From positions 124,001-188,000 of the forward strand of contig JBKHYJ010000105.1 in the NCBI GenBank assembly GCA_046565505.1: a DNA stretch of 64,000 nt, in the 5' to 3' direction. Source of the DNA: JBKHYJ01 sp046565505 (GTDB taxonomy: Bacteria > Acidobacteriota > Blastocatellia > UBA7656). Position numbers and translations under genes: made by a program. A model generated the notes under the pieces. The model ran no database searches. It was not told where the DNA came from and was given only the letters and a program-made list of their open reading frames with translations. Positions 52,170 to 61,872 of this stretch are shown here, piece by piece; positions within the stretch are counted from its first letter, which is position 1, and the number at the start of each line of letters is the position of its first letter.

Positions 52170-53237
52170 ATGAGGTCCGCTCTAATCAAGTGTTTTTCAT
52201 CCGCTTCACTTACGCTCATCTTAATTGCCTCCGTCGCGCTCGGCGGCAAAGTCGGGAAAGCAGATTCTAGCGCGCCCTCCGCCCCGGGCTACCACCTGAT
52301 AAACAGAATTGAGGTCGGCGGCGAAGGCGGGTGGGATTACCTGACCGTGGACGCGGCCGCGCGCCGCCTTTACGTTTCGCGGTCTTCGAGGGTGGTGGTG
52401 CTCGACGTGGATACTGGCAAAACGGTCGGCGAGATTACAGGCACAAATGGCGTACACGGCGTAGCCCTGGCCCCCGACCTGGGCCGCGGCTATACGAGCA
52501 ATGGCCGGGATGGCTCCGTGACCATATTTGATTTGAAGTCGTTAAAGCCCCTGGGCCAAGTGAAGGTCGGCGTGAACCCCGACGCCATCATCTATGACCC
52601 CGCGACTCGACGCGTGTTCGCATTCAACCGCGGCGGCTCTGACGTGTCGGCGATTGATGCCGCCGGCGGTAAGGTCGCGGGGCTGGTGGCGCTGGGCGGA
52701 CACCCGGAGTTTGCCGCTTCGGATGGCAAGGGCACCGTCTTCGTAAATCTCGATGATAAGAGCGAGGTGGTCGTACTGGATTCGCGCAAGCTCGAAGTGA
52801 AATCCCGGTGGCCCGTCTCACCTGGCGAAGACCCATCCGGCATGTCCATAGACCTGAAACGCAGGAGGCTGTTTATAGGCTGCGGTAATAAAAAGATGAT
52901 CGTCATGAACGCCGACAACGGCCGCGTCGTGGCGGACCTGCCCATAGGCGCAGGGGTCGATGCGACGGCATTCGATCCCGATACGGGACTCGCATTCAGC
53001 TCGAACGGAGAAGGCACGCTGACGGTAGTGCATGAAGATGGGCCGGACAAGTTCCGCGTAGTAGAAGACGTGCCGACCGAACGAGGCGCGAGGACTATGG
53101 CGCTCGACCCTAAGACCCACAGAGTATTTCTGGCGACCGCAAAGTTCGCCCCGTCGCCCGCGCCGGCGCAAGGGCAGCCGCAACGCAGGCCGTCCGCGGT
53201 GCCCGGCAGCTTCGTCATATTAGTGCTCGAAAAGTGA
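52170..53237 (+). CDS. Exported YncE-like beta-propeller protein
   Basis: 355 residues from ATG 52170 (CAGGAGGTGCTA upstream); the GTG at 52164 overlaps the Shine-Dalgarno. Signal peptide MRSALIKCFSSASLTLILIASVALG. The mature chain consists of repeated propeller blades: YHLINRIEVGGEGGWDYLTVDAAARRLYVSRSSRVVVLDVDTGK, VNPDAIIYDPATRRVFAFNRGGSDVSAIDAAGGKV, VDATAFDPDTGLAFSSNGEGTLTVV. This is the YncE/'40-residue YVTN' type, found in the periplasm. Ligand unknown. Monocistronic, judging from the flanking gaps. Confidence 0.9.
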   Translation: MRSALIKCFSSASLTLILIASVALGGKVGKADSSAPSAPGYHLINRIEVGGEGGWDYLTVDAAARRLYVSRSSRVVVLDVDTGKTVGEITGTNGVHGVALAPDLGRGYTSNGRDGSVTIFDLKSLKPLGQVKVGVNPDAIIYDPATRRVFAFNRGGSDVSAIDAAGGKVAGLVALGGHPEFAASDGKGTVFVNLDDKSEVVVLDSRKLEVKSRWPVSPGEDPSGMSIDLKRRRLFIGCGNKKMIVMNADNGRVVADLPIGAGVDATAFDPDTGLAFSSNGEGTLTVVHEDGPDKFRVVEDVPTERGARTMALDPKTHRVFLATAKFAPSPAPAQGQPQRRPSAVPGSFVILVLEK

Positions 53238-53410
53238 TCCCCTGAGACGAAACTAAATGGCCGCGCCGCAGGTTCTTCTTTCGCCAGCGCAACCCGTATG
53301 ATGGCTTGACCACCGCTTCTCTTTAAAGCCGCATAGCGAAATCGATCAGTCGCATAATAGAATGTAGGAGACGGATCAGTGGAGCTATGCAAAACTTCGA
53401 ACGCTGACCG

Positions 53411-54925
53411 ATGAGGCTGATGGATCAATCAAGCAAAAGCAGCTTTCGTTTTAATCGTTCCCTGCGCGTAGTTTTAGCGATAACAATCATCATCACGGCG
53501 GCAAGCCGGGCCCACGGCCAGCAGCCCGCGTCCCAATCCAGGCCAGGACAACCCGCCCGCCCGCAGAATCAAAACCCGGCCGCTCAGCCGGCCAAACCAG
53601 GCGGGCAGGACCAAAGAACGGGGCCGCCCGCCGGCGAGCCGTCAACGCATCTTGCGGCCCCCGCCGCTCAGCAGCCCGGTCAACAGGTCGCTCCTCTGGC
53701 GCTCGACGAAGCCCTACGGCTCGCGAGCGCACAGGCTTCTAATTTCCAGCAGGCGCGGGTCAATGAATTAATCGCGGCCGAAGACGTGCGCCAGGCCCGG
53801 CTGGCATTTCTGCCTCGCGTCGTCAGCACATTTTCGCACATCTACAACTCCCCTGCCCTCGGCCCGCATACTCCGGGGACGCCGCGCGACCCCAGTTTCA
53901 TCAGCGCGGACGCAGTAACCGCGTATGAGGCGCTCGCGGGGGTGACGGGCGACCTTGATACGTCAGGCCGGTTGCGCGCGGCCCTGCGGCGCAGCGGCGC
54001 GCTGCTCGAAGCGGCGCGAGCGGGGACCGAAGTCGCCCGCCGCGCGCTCGTACAGGGAGTGAATGAAGCGTACTTCGGGCTTGCGCTAGCCGCCGCGCGC
54101 CGCCGCGCCGCGGAGCAAAGCCTTTCAGCCGCACTGGAATTCGAGCAGGTCACGAAACTACTTCTCGACGCGGGCGAAGTGGCAGAGGTGGATTTCACGC
54201 GCGCGCGGTTGCAAACCGCGACGCGGCGCGACGAATCGGAGCAAGCTCGCGCGGCCGAAGGGGCCGCCGCCGACAGCCTCCGCGTTTTTGTCGGCTATGA
54301 TTTTACAGCCCCCATCGCGACGGCGGATTTACCGACGGCCCCGCCCGATATGACAGAGCTTGACCGCTTCACAACAGCGACCATCGCGCGCAGGCCCGAG
54401 TTTACGCAGTTTGAAGCGGAGCGCCGCGCCGCCGAGCAGGAAGCCAGGGCGGCGCGCGCCGAGCGGTTGCCGCAGGTCTCTTACTTCGTCAATGGCGGGT
54501 TTGATACAGACTCGCTCAAGCCTTCACCCCTGAAGACGCACACGGGCGTGCTCGCGAGCGTCAGCGTCACGATCCCCATATTCGATTGGGGCGCGAGCCG
54601 AAGCCGCGAGCAGCAGGCGCGACTACGCGCCCGCAACGCAGAGGCCGAGCGCGCGATTGCGACGCGCACATTCGCCCAACAGTTTTATACTGCGCGGGCG
54701 CAGGCGGTGTCCGCGGCCACGCGCATCCGCGTCTTGCAGGCGAGCGTCGCTGACGCAGAGCGCAACGCGCAGACTTCTATCGCCCGCTACCGGAGCGGCG
54801 AAGCCCCCATACTCGAAGTGACCGACGCTCAGACGACGCTCGCGGCGCAAAGGGCGGCCCTGTTTCAGGCCCTCTACGACTATCAAGTGGCGCGCGCGCG
54901 ACTGGCACAAGCGGCGGGACAATGA
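53411..54925 (+). CDS. TolC-family outer membrane efflux protein
   Basis: 504 residues with an N-terminal signal (basic region then VVLAITIIITAASRAHG), followed by a Gln/Pro-rich linker (about 40-100) and the OEP domain in two helical halves: LALDEALRLASAQASNFQQARVNELIAAEDVRQARLAFLPRV and PEFTQFEAERRAAEQEARAARAERLPQVSYFVNGGF, ending IARYRSGEAPILEVTDAQTTLAAQRAALFQALYDYQVARARLAQAAG. It forms the outer-membrane exit channel of a tripartite pump. It overlaps the adaptor gene by 4 nt (ATGA), first gene of the efflux operon. A TAATAGAAT motif near 53355 may be part of its promoter. Confidence 0.93.
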   Translation: MRLMDQSSKSSFRFNRSLRVVLAITIIITAASRAHGQQPASQSRPGQPARPQNQNPAAQPAKPGGQDQRTGPPAGEPSTHLAAPAAQQPGQQVAPLALDEALRLASAQASNFQQARVNELIAAEDVRQARLAFLPRVVSTFSHIYNSPALGPHTPGTPRDPSFISADAVTAYEALAGVTGDLDTSGRLRAALRRSGALLEAARAGTEVARRALVQGVNEAYFGLALAAARRRAAEQSLSAALEFEQVTKLLLDAGEVAEVDFTRARLQTATRRDESEQARAAEGAAADSLRVFVGYDFTAPIATADLPTAPPDMTELDRFTTATIARRPEFTQFEAERRAAEQEARAARAERLPQVSYFVNGGFDTDSLKPSPLKTHTGVLASVSVTIPIFDWGASRSREQQARLRARNAEAERAIATRTFAQQFYTARAQAVSAATRIRVLQASVADAERNAQTSIARYRSGEAPILEVTDAQTTLAAQRAALFQALYDYQVARARLAQAAGQ

Positions 54926-56355
54926 ATAAAACGGAAGAGCGAAAACCGGGAGTCGAAAACGTGCAGGTCGAATATTCCGCGCCGACGGGCGAAAAGCCTC
55001 CGGCGCAGAATCGGCTCCTGCGGCCTGTTTCGTGGCGTGAGCGCCGCGGGTGGCTGATAGCCGCCCTATTATTCGCGCTCCTCGCGCTCTCAATAATCTG
55101 GGTCTCGGCGGCGAGAAAAAAGACCGAGGCGGAAGAGACGGAGGCGGCAGTCGTGAGCGTCCGCGTGGCGAAGGCGGAGCGCGGCCCTATCTCGGCGGAA
55201 GTCTCGGCGGTCGGCACGGTCGCCCCCCGCGAAGTGGCGACGGTCAGCTCAATAATCAGCGGGCAGATCAAGCGCATGCCGCTGGTCAGAAACAGGCAGG
55301 TGCGCGCGGGCGACGTGATCGCCACGCTCGAATCCCGCGACATACAGGCGCAGCGCGCTGAGGCCGCCGCCGCCCTGGAAGAAGCGCGGGCTAACGCGCG
55401 GTTGGTGAGCGGCGGCACTATCCCCGAGGCGACGGCGCAAGACCAGAAGGCCGTGCGCGACGCGCGGGCGAACGTCGCCAACGCGCGGGCCACTTTCGAG
55501 CGACGCCGAGAGCTTTACGAACGGGGCGGCATCTCGAAGAAGGACCTCGAAGCGTCGCAGCTCGCGCTCACGACCGCCGAGAACGAACTGCGCGCGGCCG
55601 AAACGGCTGCGACGCTACATCAGTCTACGACCAACCCGAGCAACCGCGAGCTTGCCGCCGCGCGCATCAAGCAGGCTCAGGACAGGCTCGCCGCCATCGA
55701 AACGCAACTTAGTTTCGCCACGGTCCGCGCGCCATTCTCGGGCGTCATAACGGAGCAGTTCCAGTACGAAGGCGAATACGCGGCCGCGGGCGCGAAGCTG
55801 TTTACAATCGCGGACGTGAGCGAGGTAATAGTCAAGGCCCCATTCCCCGACACAGTCGCCGCTCAGGTCAAGGTCGGCGACCCCGCGAAGGTCTTGCCGC
55901 AGGAGCTTCCCGGCGAAGAGCTGAGCGGGGCCGTCTCGCTCGTCAGCCGCGCGAGCGACCCGCAGAGCCGCGCCGTAGAAATCTGGGTCAACCTCAAGAA
56001 CGAAGGCGGGCGGCTGCGCGCGGCCGGCGCGGCGAAGGTCGTTATCGCCACCGGCACAGAGGAAGACGCCGTGATAATCCCGTCGTCCGCCTTGACGCTC
56101 GACGCGGCCAACACAGACGAAGGCAAGGTGATGGTCGTTGACGCCGAGTCCGTCGCACATGAAACAGACGTGACGGTAGGCATACGAGCGGGCGACCGCG
56201 TGCAGATCACCGCGGGCCTCAAGGGCGGCGAGACGGTCGTCATAGAGGGCAATTACGCCCTCCCCGGCGAGAGTAAAGTGGAGGTGAGCGAGGAGGGCGA
56301 AGAAAAGGCCGGCGAGACAAAAGATAAAGAAGAGGGCAAGGGGGATGAGCGGTGA
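54922..56355 (+). CDS. RND efflux periplasmic adaptor (membrane fusion protein)
   Basis: 477 residues. A cytoplasmic head of about 40 residues, then one membrane helix (RGWLIAALLFALLALSIIWVSA, about 46-68). Next are the lipoyl/barrel-sandwich parts (VSAVGTVAPREVATVSSIISGQIKRMPLVRNRQVRAGDVIATLESRD and FATVRAPFSGVITEQFQYEGEYAAAGAKLFTIADVSEVIVKAPF) around a coiled-coil hairpin (about 150-260), and a C-terminal domain (VTVGIRAGDRVQITAGLKGGETVVIEGNYAL). The tail is Glu/Lys-rich. It bridges the RND pump and the TolC channel; both junctions overlap by 4 nt. Confidence 0.94.
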   Translation: MNKTEERKPGVENVQVEYSAPTGEKPPAQNRLLRPVSWRERRGWLIAALLFALLALSIIWVSAARKKTEAEETEAAVVSVRVAKAERGPISAEVSAVGTVAPREVATVSSIISGQIKRMPLVRNRQVRAGDVIATLESRDIQAQRAEAAAALEEARANARLVSGGTIPEATAQDQKAVRDARANVANARATFERRRELYERGGISKKDLEASQLALTTAENELRAAETAATLHQSTTNPSNRELAAARIKQAQDRLAAIETQLSFATVRAPFSGVITEQFQYEGEYAAAGAKLFTIADVSEVIVKAPFPDTVAAQVKVGDPAKVLPQELPGEELSGAVSLVSRASDPQSRAVEIWVNLKNEGGRLRAAGAAKVVIATGTEEDAVIIPSSALTLDAANTDEGKVMVVDAESVAHETDVTVGIRAGDRVQITAGLKGGETVVIEGNYALPGESKVEVSEEGEEKAGETKDKEEGKGDER

Positions 56356-59300
56356 GCTTCGCGAGGGTCATCACGAGCCAGTCGCGAGCGGTCATAGTCT
56401 TCGTCGCGCTGCTGTGCGCCGCCGGGGTGTACGCGGCCCTCCGACTGCCCATAGCGATTTTTCCCGACACTGATTTCCCGCGCATCGTTATCATCGTCGA
56501 TAACGGGGTCGTGCCGGCGCAGCAGGTGCTCGTTTCCGTCACGCGCCCGATTGAAGAGGCGATGAACGGCATCCCTGGCATCCGGCGCATACGCTCGACG
56601 ACGCAGCGCGGCGGGACCGACATCAATCTCTTTTTCGACTGGAACGTCGACATCATACAGTCGCTTCAGCTCGTCCAAGCGCGCCTTTCACAGCTCACGT
56701 CCGGCCTGCCGCCGACGGCCGCCATACGCCGCGTCGAACGCCTCACATTCGCCGTCTTCCCCGTCGCCGGTTACAGCGTCACGTCCGACGAGCGCGACAC
56801 GGCATTCCTGCGCGAGCTCGCCAGCTATACGATACGGCCCAGGCTCGCGAGGCTCGCGGGCGTCGCGGAAGTCGCCGTCGCCGGCGGCCAGACGCGCGAG
56901 TACCACGTCACGGTTGACCCGGCGCGGCTCAACTCGCACGCCGTGTCTTTGCAACAGGTCGTCGAGGCCGTGCACAACGCGAACGTCATCGAATCGCCCG
57001 GACTCATAGAAGAGAATCACCGGCTAGAACTCACGCTCGTGAGCGGCCTGGCGAAGAAGCCCGACGAGCTGAACGCGATCGTGGTGGCGACCGTCAACAA
57101 CGCGCCCGTCACGGTCGCCGACGTAGCCACCGTCGCCGAAGGCACGGCCCCGAATTACACCATAGTCACGGCCGACGGCCGGCCGGCCGTGCTCGTTAAC
57201 ATCCTGCGCCAGCCCAACGCCAACACCGTCGCCGTCGTGGACGAGGCGAAAGCAGAGCTAGCCTCGATGCGCGCGCAACTCCCCAGGGACGTGAAGATAG
57301 CCCCATTCTACGACGAGTCGATCCTGGTCCGTGAATCCATAAAGTCCGTGCGCGACGCGATTCTCATAGGCCTTTTGCTTTCGGTGGCGATCCTTTACGG
57401 ATTCCTGCGCAACTGGGGCACCACGTTAGTCGCGACGCTCGTCATACCCGTGACCGTGCTCGCGACGTTCCTGGCGATGTGGCTCGCGGGCTTGAGTTTC
57501 AACCTGATGACGCTCGGCGGGGTGGCGGCGGCAATAGGGCTGGTGATAGATGACGCGATAGTGGTCGTCGAAAACATCTACACACACCTCGCCCTCGGGC
57601 AGACGCGCCGCGAGGCGGTCCAGTCGGCGGTCTCTGAGATCACGGTCCCTATCATCGGCTCGACCATCACGCCCGTCGTCGTCTTCCTGCCGCTCACGCT
57701 GCTGACGGGGGTGACGGGCGTATTCTTCCGGTCGCTGGCGCTCACGATGGCCGTCGCGTTGATAACATCACTCGTGCTGGCCCTGTCATTCACTCCCGTG
57801 CTGGCCGAATTTTTCGTGAAGCCCAGGCGCCGCGACGTTGCGATGACAGAGGGGGAGGCGGCCGCCGGCCCGCGAGACGAGGAGGCGGGGCAGGGCCGGC
57901 TCCTTAAAGCAATCGTCCGGCGCTACGAGTGGCTGCTCAGCCGGGCGCTCGCGAACCGGAAGGCGGTCATGGCCGTCTGCGTCGGCGTGCTCGCCATCTC
58001 GTACCTGCTGTACCAGGGCCTCGGGTCGGAGTTCCTGCCCGAGTTCGACGAGGGCGCGTTCGTGCTCGATTACTTCACGCCGCCGGGCACTTCGCTGGCG
58101 GAGACCGACCGGATACTGAAGCATGTGGAGAGGATGTTAGAGGAGACGCCGGAGATAGAGAGCTACTCGCGGCGCACCGGCTTGCAGCTCGGGCTTTCGA
58201 TCACGGAGCCGAACACCGGCGATTTCCTCGTAAAGCTGAAGGCCGACCGCAAGCGTTCTACCGAAGAGGTCATAGACGACCTGCGCAAAGAAATCGCGGC
58301 GGCCGAGCCGAGCCTCGACCGCGTAGAGTTTCCGGGGATACTGACGGACCTGATCGGCGACCTGACGAGTTCGCCCGAGCCGATAGAAATCAAGATGTTC
58401 AGCGAAGACACGGCGGCGCTGCACCACAAAGCGGAAGAAGTGGCCGAGGCGATCGAAAAAATTCCGGGCGTGGTGGACGTGTTCCCCGGCATCACGGTGA
58501 GCGGCCCGGCGATCACCTTCAAAGTCGATCCGCAGCGCGCGGCGCAACTCGGCGTGAATGCCACGGACATATCGAACGCGGTCACAATCGCGATGACGGG
58601 CGACGCGACTTCCTCCATCCTGCAACAGGGGCGGCTCGTCGCCGTCCGCGTGGTCCTGCCCCCGGCCGCGAAGGAATCGCTAGACCAGTTGAAGGCGCTT
58701 CAGATTCGCTCGCCATCTAAAGACGCGCTCTTCAGGCTCGACCAGGTGGCGGACGTGGAGTACGACAAGGGCCAGACGGAGATCGAGCGCGACGGGCTCC
58801 GCACGACGGTGGCGGTCACGGCGAGGCTGGAGGGCACGGACCTAGGCAGCGCTATCGGAACGATCAAGGCCCGGCTCGCGAAGGAGGTGAAGCTCCCGCC
58901 CGGAATGACCATTGAGTACGGCGGCCTATACCGCGAGCAGCAGTCGAGCTTCCGCGAGCTTATGCTCTCGCTAGCCCTCGCCATCGCGCTCGTGTTCGTC
59001 ACCTTGCTCATCGAGTTCCGCTCGTTCTCTCACCCGGTGGCTATAATGACGGGCGCGGTGCTGGCGCTCAGCGGCGTGCTCGCGGCGCTGTTCATCACGC
59101 GGACCACGCTGAACGTGGTCTCGATGATGGGGATGATAATGGTGATAGGGATCGTGGCAAAGAATGGCATTCTGATGCTGGACGCGGTCGAAGATCATCT
59201 CGCGGCCGGCGACACGCTGACCGAAGCGCTGATGCGTTCAGGCCGCCGCCGATTCCGCCCCGTGCTCATGACTTCACTGGCGGCGATGCTCGGCATGCTG

Positions 59301-59432
59301 CCGCTCGCCTTAGCCATCGGGTCAGGGGCGGAGATGTTACAGCCGCTCGCGATAGCCGTCATCGGCGGGCTGGCTATAGCTCTGCTGCTGTCGCTGGTGG
59401 TGACGCCCGCCGTCTACGCGATGCTGCGTTGA
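56352..59432 (+). CDS. RND-family efflux pump permease (AcrB/MdtC type)
   Basis: 1026 residues starting at GTG 56352, overlapping the adaptor stop. Twelve membrane helices with two large periplasmic loops are evident. The proton-relay aspartate pair lies in TM4 (GLVIDDAIVVVENIYTHLALG), and the porter-domain patterns IRRIRSTTQRGGTDINLFFDWN, VEVAVAGGQTREYHVTVDPARL and the C-terminal MIMVIGIVAKNGILMLDAVEDHL are typical. It uses proton motive force to drive export. Substrate class (drugs, metals, lipids) cannot be read; no regulator is adjacent. A bidirectional hairpin terminator follows. Confidence 0.95.
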   Translation: MSFARVITSQSRAVIVFVALLCAAGVYAALRLPIAIFPDTDFPRIVIIVDNGVVPAQQVLVSVTRPIEEAMNGIPGIRRIRSTTQRGGTDINLFFDWNVDIIQSLQLVQARLSQLTSGLPPTAAIRRVERLTFAVFPVAGYSVTSDERDTAFLRELASYTIRPRLARLAGVAEVAVAGGQTREYHVTVDPARLNSHAVSLQQVVEAVHNANVIESPGLIEENHRLELTLVSGLAKKPDELNAIVVATVNNAPVTVADVATVAEGTAPNYTIVTADGRPAVLVNILRQPNANTVAVVDEAKAELASMRAQLPRDVKIAPFYDESILVRESIKSVRDAILIGLLLSVAILYGFLRNWGTTLVATLVIPVTVLATFLAMWLAGLSFNLMTLGGVAAAIGLVIDDAIVVVENIYTHLALGQTRREAVQSAVSEITVPIIGSTITPVVVFLPLTLLTGVTGVFFRSLALTMAVALITSLVLALSFTPVLAEFFVKPRRRDVAMTEGEAAAGPRDEEAGQGRLLKAIVRRYEWLLSRALANRKAVMAVCVGVLAISYLLYQGLGSEFLPEFDEGAFVLDYFTPPGTSLAETDRILKHVERMLEETPEIESYSRRTGLQLGLSITEPNTGDFLVKLKADRKRSTEEVIDDLRKEIAAAEPSLDRVEFPGILTDLIGDLTSSPEPIEIKMFSEDTAALHHKAEEVAEAIEKIPGVVDVFPGITVSGPAITFKVDPQRAAQLGVNATDISNAVTIAMTGDATSSILQQGRLVAVRVVLPPAAKESLDQLKALQIRSPSKDALFRLDQVADVEYDKGQTEIERDGLRTTVAVTARLEGTDLGSAIGTIKARLAKEVKLPPGMTIEYGGLYREQQSSFRELMLSLALAIALVFVTLLIEFRSFSHPVAIMTGAVLALSGVLAALFITRTTLNVVSMMGMIMVIGIVAKNGILMLDAVEDHLAAGDTLTEALMRSGRRRFRPVLMTSLAAMLGMLPLALAIGSGAEMLQPLAIAVIGGLAIALLLSLVVTPAVYAMLR

Positions 59433-59461
59433 CCGCCGCCCGCCGGCGCGGCGGAAACAAA

Positions 59462-59488
59462 ATGGGAGAGCCGCGGCCGCTCTCCCAT
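59462..59488. terminator. Bidirectional hairpin between RND pump and S9 peptidase
   Basis: ATGGGAGAGC (59462-59471) and GCTCTCCCAT (59479-59488) form a perfect 10-bp stem over a 7-nt loop. A-rich bases flank the left side, giving a short U-run for minus-strand transcripts. It lies 30 bp from each of the two convergent stops. Confidence 0.62.
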
Positions 59489-59520
59489 GAACCCATACCC
59501 TTCAGCGAATCCGAAATCCG

Positions 59521-61596
59521 TCACGACTGCGCCCCGGGCTTTAGGTGGCTGTCGAACCACCCCAGCACGGTGTTGTACCAGAGTTCGGAGTTCAGCGGCT
59601 TCAAGACCCAGTGGCCCTCGTCCGGGAAGTAGAGCAGCCGCGACTCGACGCCCTGCCGCTGGAGAGTCGTAAAGAGCTGCAAGCCTTCGCCCACGGGCAC
59701 GCGGTAATCGAGCTCGCCGTGAATGACGAGCGTGGGGGTGTTGAAATTCTTCACGGACATGTGCGGCGACCACTTCGTATACAGGTCCGGGTTGGTCCAC
59801 GGCGTCCCTTTGAACTCCCACTCCGGGAACCAAAGCTCCTCGGTCGCGCCATACATGCTCATGATGTTGAAGAGCCCCGCGTGCGATACGAACGCCTTGA
59901 ACTTAACGCGCGGGTCGTCGTTGTGCCCGAGGAGCCAGTTGACCATGTAGCCGCCGTAACTGCCGCCCGCCGCGCCCACGCGCTCCCTGTCCACGTATGG
60001 CAGTGATGCGGCGTACGCGACCCCGTTCATTATGTCCGTGTAAGCTTTCCCCGCCCAGTCGCCCGAAATCTCGTCTGTGAATTTCTGCCCGAACCCCACG
60101 GAGCCCCGCGGGTTCGGCGTGAAGACGACGTAGCCGGCCGAGGCGAAGACCTGCGGGTTCCAGCGGTAGCTCCACGAGTCGCCCCATACGCCCTGGGGCC
60201 CGCCATGAATCAACACGATCATGGGCCACTTACGGGTCGGCGTGAAGTTCGCCGGCTTTACGATCCACCCCTGAACCTTCGCGCCCGCCGCGCCTTCCCA
60301 CGTCACCTCCTCGGCGGGCCTCATATTGAAATCGGCGAGGAAGGCGTCGTTTGTCTTCGTCACCTGCGCGATGGCCGTGCCTCCGGCGGCCGCGCGGTAA
60401 ATCTCTATGGGCCGCGTCAGGCTCTGGCGCGTGAAGACGAGCACCTTGCCGTCGGCGCTCACCTGCAAATCGTCGTTGAACCCATCGGCGATCAGCTTCC
60501 TTACGCCGCCCGCGACCGAAACTTCGTAGATGGGTTGGCGGCCGCGCTCGGCGACGGCCAGGTAAATCTTCTGGCCGTCGGGCGAGAACGCGAAGCCTTC
60601 GGCGTTGTTATCAATCTGTTCCGTGAGCGAGTGACTCTGACCCGTCTTGCGGTCGTATAGCATCAGCCTCCAGCGGTCGCTCTCAAATCCGGGTTTCGAC
60701 TGGGCGCGGTAAGCGATGTATCGCCCATCGGGCGAGTACTGCGGCGAGGCGTCGTTGGCGGGGTTGTCGCCTGTGATGCGCCGCGCCTCGCCCCCAGCCA
60801 CGGCGACAGTGAATATGTCGCCGTTCGTTGACCTGGACTCGTCCTTATCCGTGTTGCGCGCGAAGGCCAGCTCCTTCGAGTCGGGCGAGAAGGCGTAATC
60901 GGGCGGGCCGCCCAGGCTGAATGGCGGCGCGTCGTAATCGCCCGGCGTCAGGTCGCGGGCGACCGCCCCGGCCGAGTCGCTTTCGGCCGAGACGACAAAG
61001 ATGTGCGTGCGCTTCCCTTCCTTCCATGAATTCCAATGGCGGAATAGCAGGCGGTCGGCGATCTTCGCCTTCACCTTGCTCTGCGCTACCTGTTCGGCGC
61101 GCTTCTTATTGCACTCATCGGTCGTGCACTCGGGGTATATTTCGGACGTGAAGGCGATCAATTTACCGTCGGGCGACCAGACCGGGCCATCGGCCCCCGT
61201 CGATATACTCGACACCTTCCTGACCTCGCCGCTCGCGACATCCATGACCCAGATTTGCGACTCGCCATCGCGCGCGGAGACGAAAGCGAGCCTCTTCCCG
61301 TCGGGCGACCAGCGCGGCGAAGTCGATGATTGTTTTTCGTTCGTGAGCTGGCGGGGTTCGCCGCCGTCAACGGAGGTCAGGTAGATTTGAGTCGTCCTCT
61401 TGTTGGCGGCCTTGTCGGTGTCCGCGACGGTGTAGGCGACCCAGCGGCCGTCGGGCGAGAGCTGCGGGTCCGATACACGGCGTACGCTCAGCAGGTCGCC
61501 GATCATGAATGGCCGCGACGGGGACTGCGTTTTGTCAGCCATGACGGGCGTGATGGCCAGCAGGGTGATAATCAGTGACGTGGTAACGCGCTTCAT
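59521..61596 (-). CDS. S9 family (prolyl oligopeptidase-like) peptidase, exported
   Basis: 691 residues with signal peptide MKRVTTSLIITLLAITPVMA. Residues about 30-420 form a WD40-like/TolB-type propeller with repeated SPDGRWVAY, SPDGKRLAFVSARDG and SPDGQKIYLAV units. The alpha/beta-hydrolase domain follows with the nucleophile Ser in VGAAGGSYGGYMVNWLLG, Asp in VIHGELDYRVPV and His in LYFPDEGHWV. These are acylaminoacyl- or dipeptidyl-peptidase types that trim oligopeptides in the periplasm. Monocistronic, convergent with the RND operon. Confidence 0.95.
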   Translation of the reverse strand: MKRVTTSLIITLLAITPVMADKTQSPSRPFMIGDLLSVRRVSDPQLSPDGRWVAYTVADTDKAANKRTTQIYLTSVDGGEPRQLTNEKQSSTSPRWSPDGKRLAFVSARDGESQIWVMDVASGEVRKVSSISTGADGPVWSPDGKLIAFTSEIYPECTTDECNKKRAEQVAQSKVKAKIADRLLFRHWNSWKEGKRTHIFVVSAESDSAGAVARDLTPGDYDAPPFSLGGPPDYAFSPDSKELAFARNTDKDESRSTNGDIFTVAVAGGEARRITGDNPANDASPQYSPDGRYIAYRAQSKPGFESDRWRLMLYDRKTGQSHSLTEQIDNNAEGFAFSPDGQKIYLAVAERGRQPIYEVSVAGGVRKLIADGFNDDLQVSADGKVLVFTRQSLTRPIEIYRAAAGGTAIAQVTKTNDAFLADFNMRPAEEVTWEGAAGAKVQGWIVKPANFTPTRKWPMIVLIHGGPQGVWGDSWSYRWNPQVFASAGYVVFTPNPRGSVGFGQKFTDEISGDWAGKAYTDIMNGVAYAASLPYVDRERVGAAGGSYGGYMVNWLLGHNDDPRVKFKAFVSHAGLFNIMSMYGATEELWFPEWEFKGTPWTNPDLYTKWSPHMSVKNFNTPTLVIHGELDYRVPVGEGLQLFTTLQRQGVESRLLYFPDEGHWVLKPLNSELWYNTVLGWFDSHLKPGAQS

Positions 61597-61872
61597 AAAA
61601 ACCTCCCAAGATTTGCGCCGCCGGATGTATGACTGTCACGCGGCGCTGACAGTCCTTAAACCTGCGATAAGTATGAGGGCGAACAAATTTATAGGCTACC
61701 AACCGGCTTACTCGAAGTCAACGCGGGCCGCCGCGCCGCCCGGCCGGGTCCGCTTGAAGATTATAAATCCTGCGTTTATTCTTTTCGATCAACAAAGGGG
61801 TGAGTACTCGCGCGTAGCCACGCCCGAAGCTGAACGAGGGGATTCTGTAATCATGCGAAGACTATACTGACA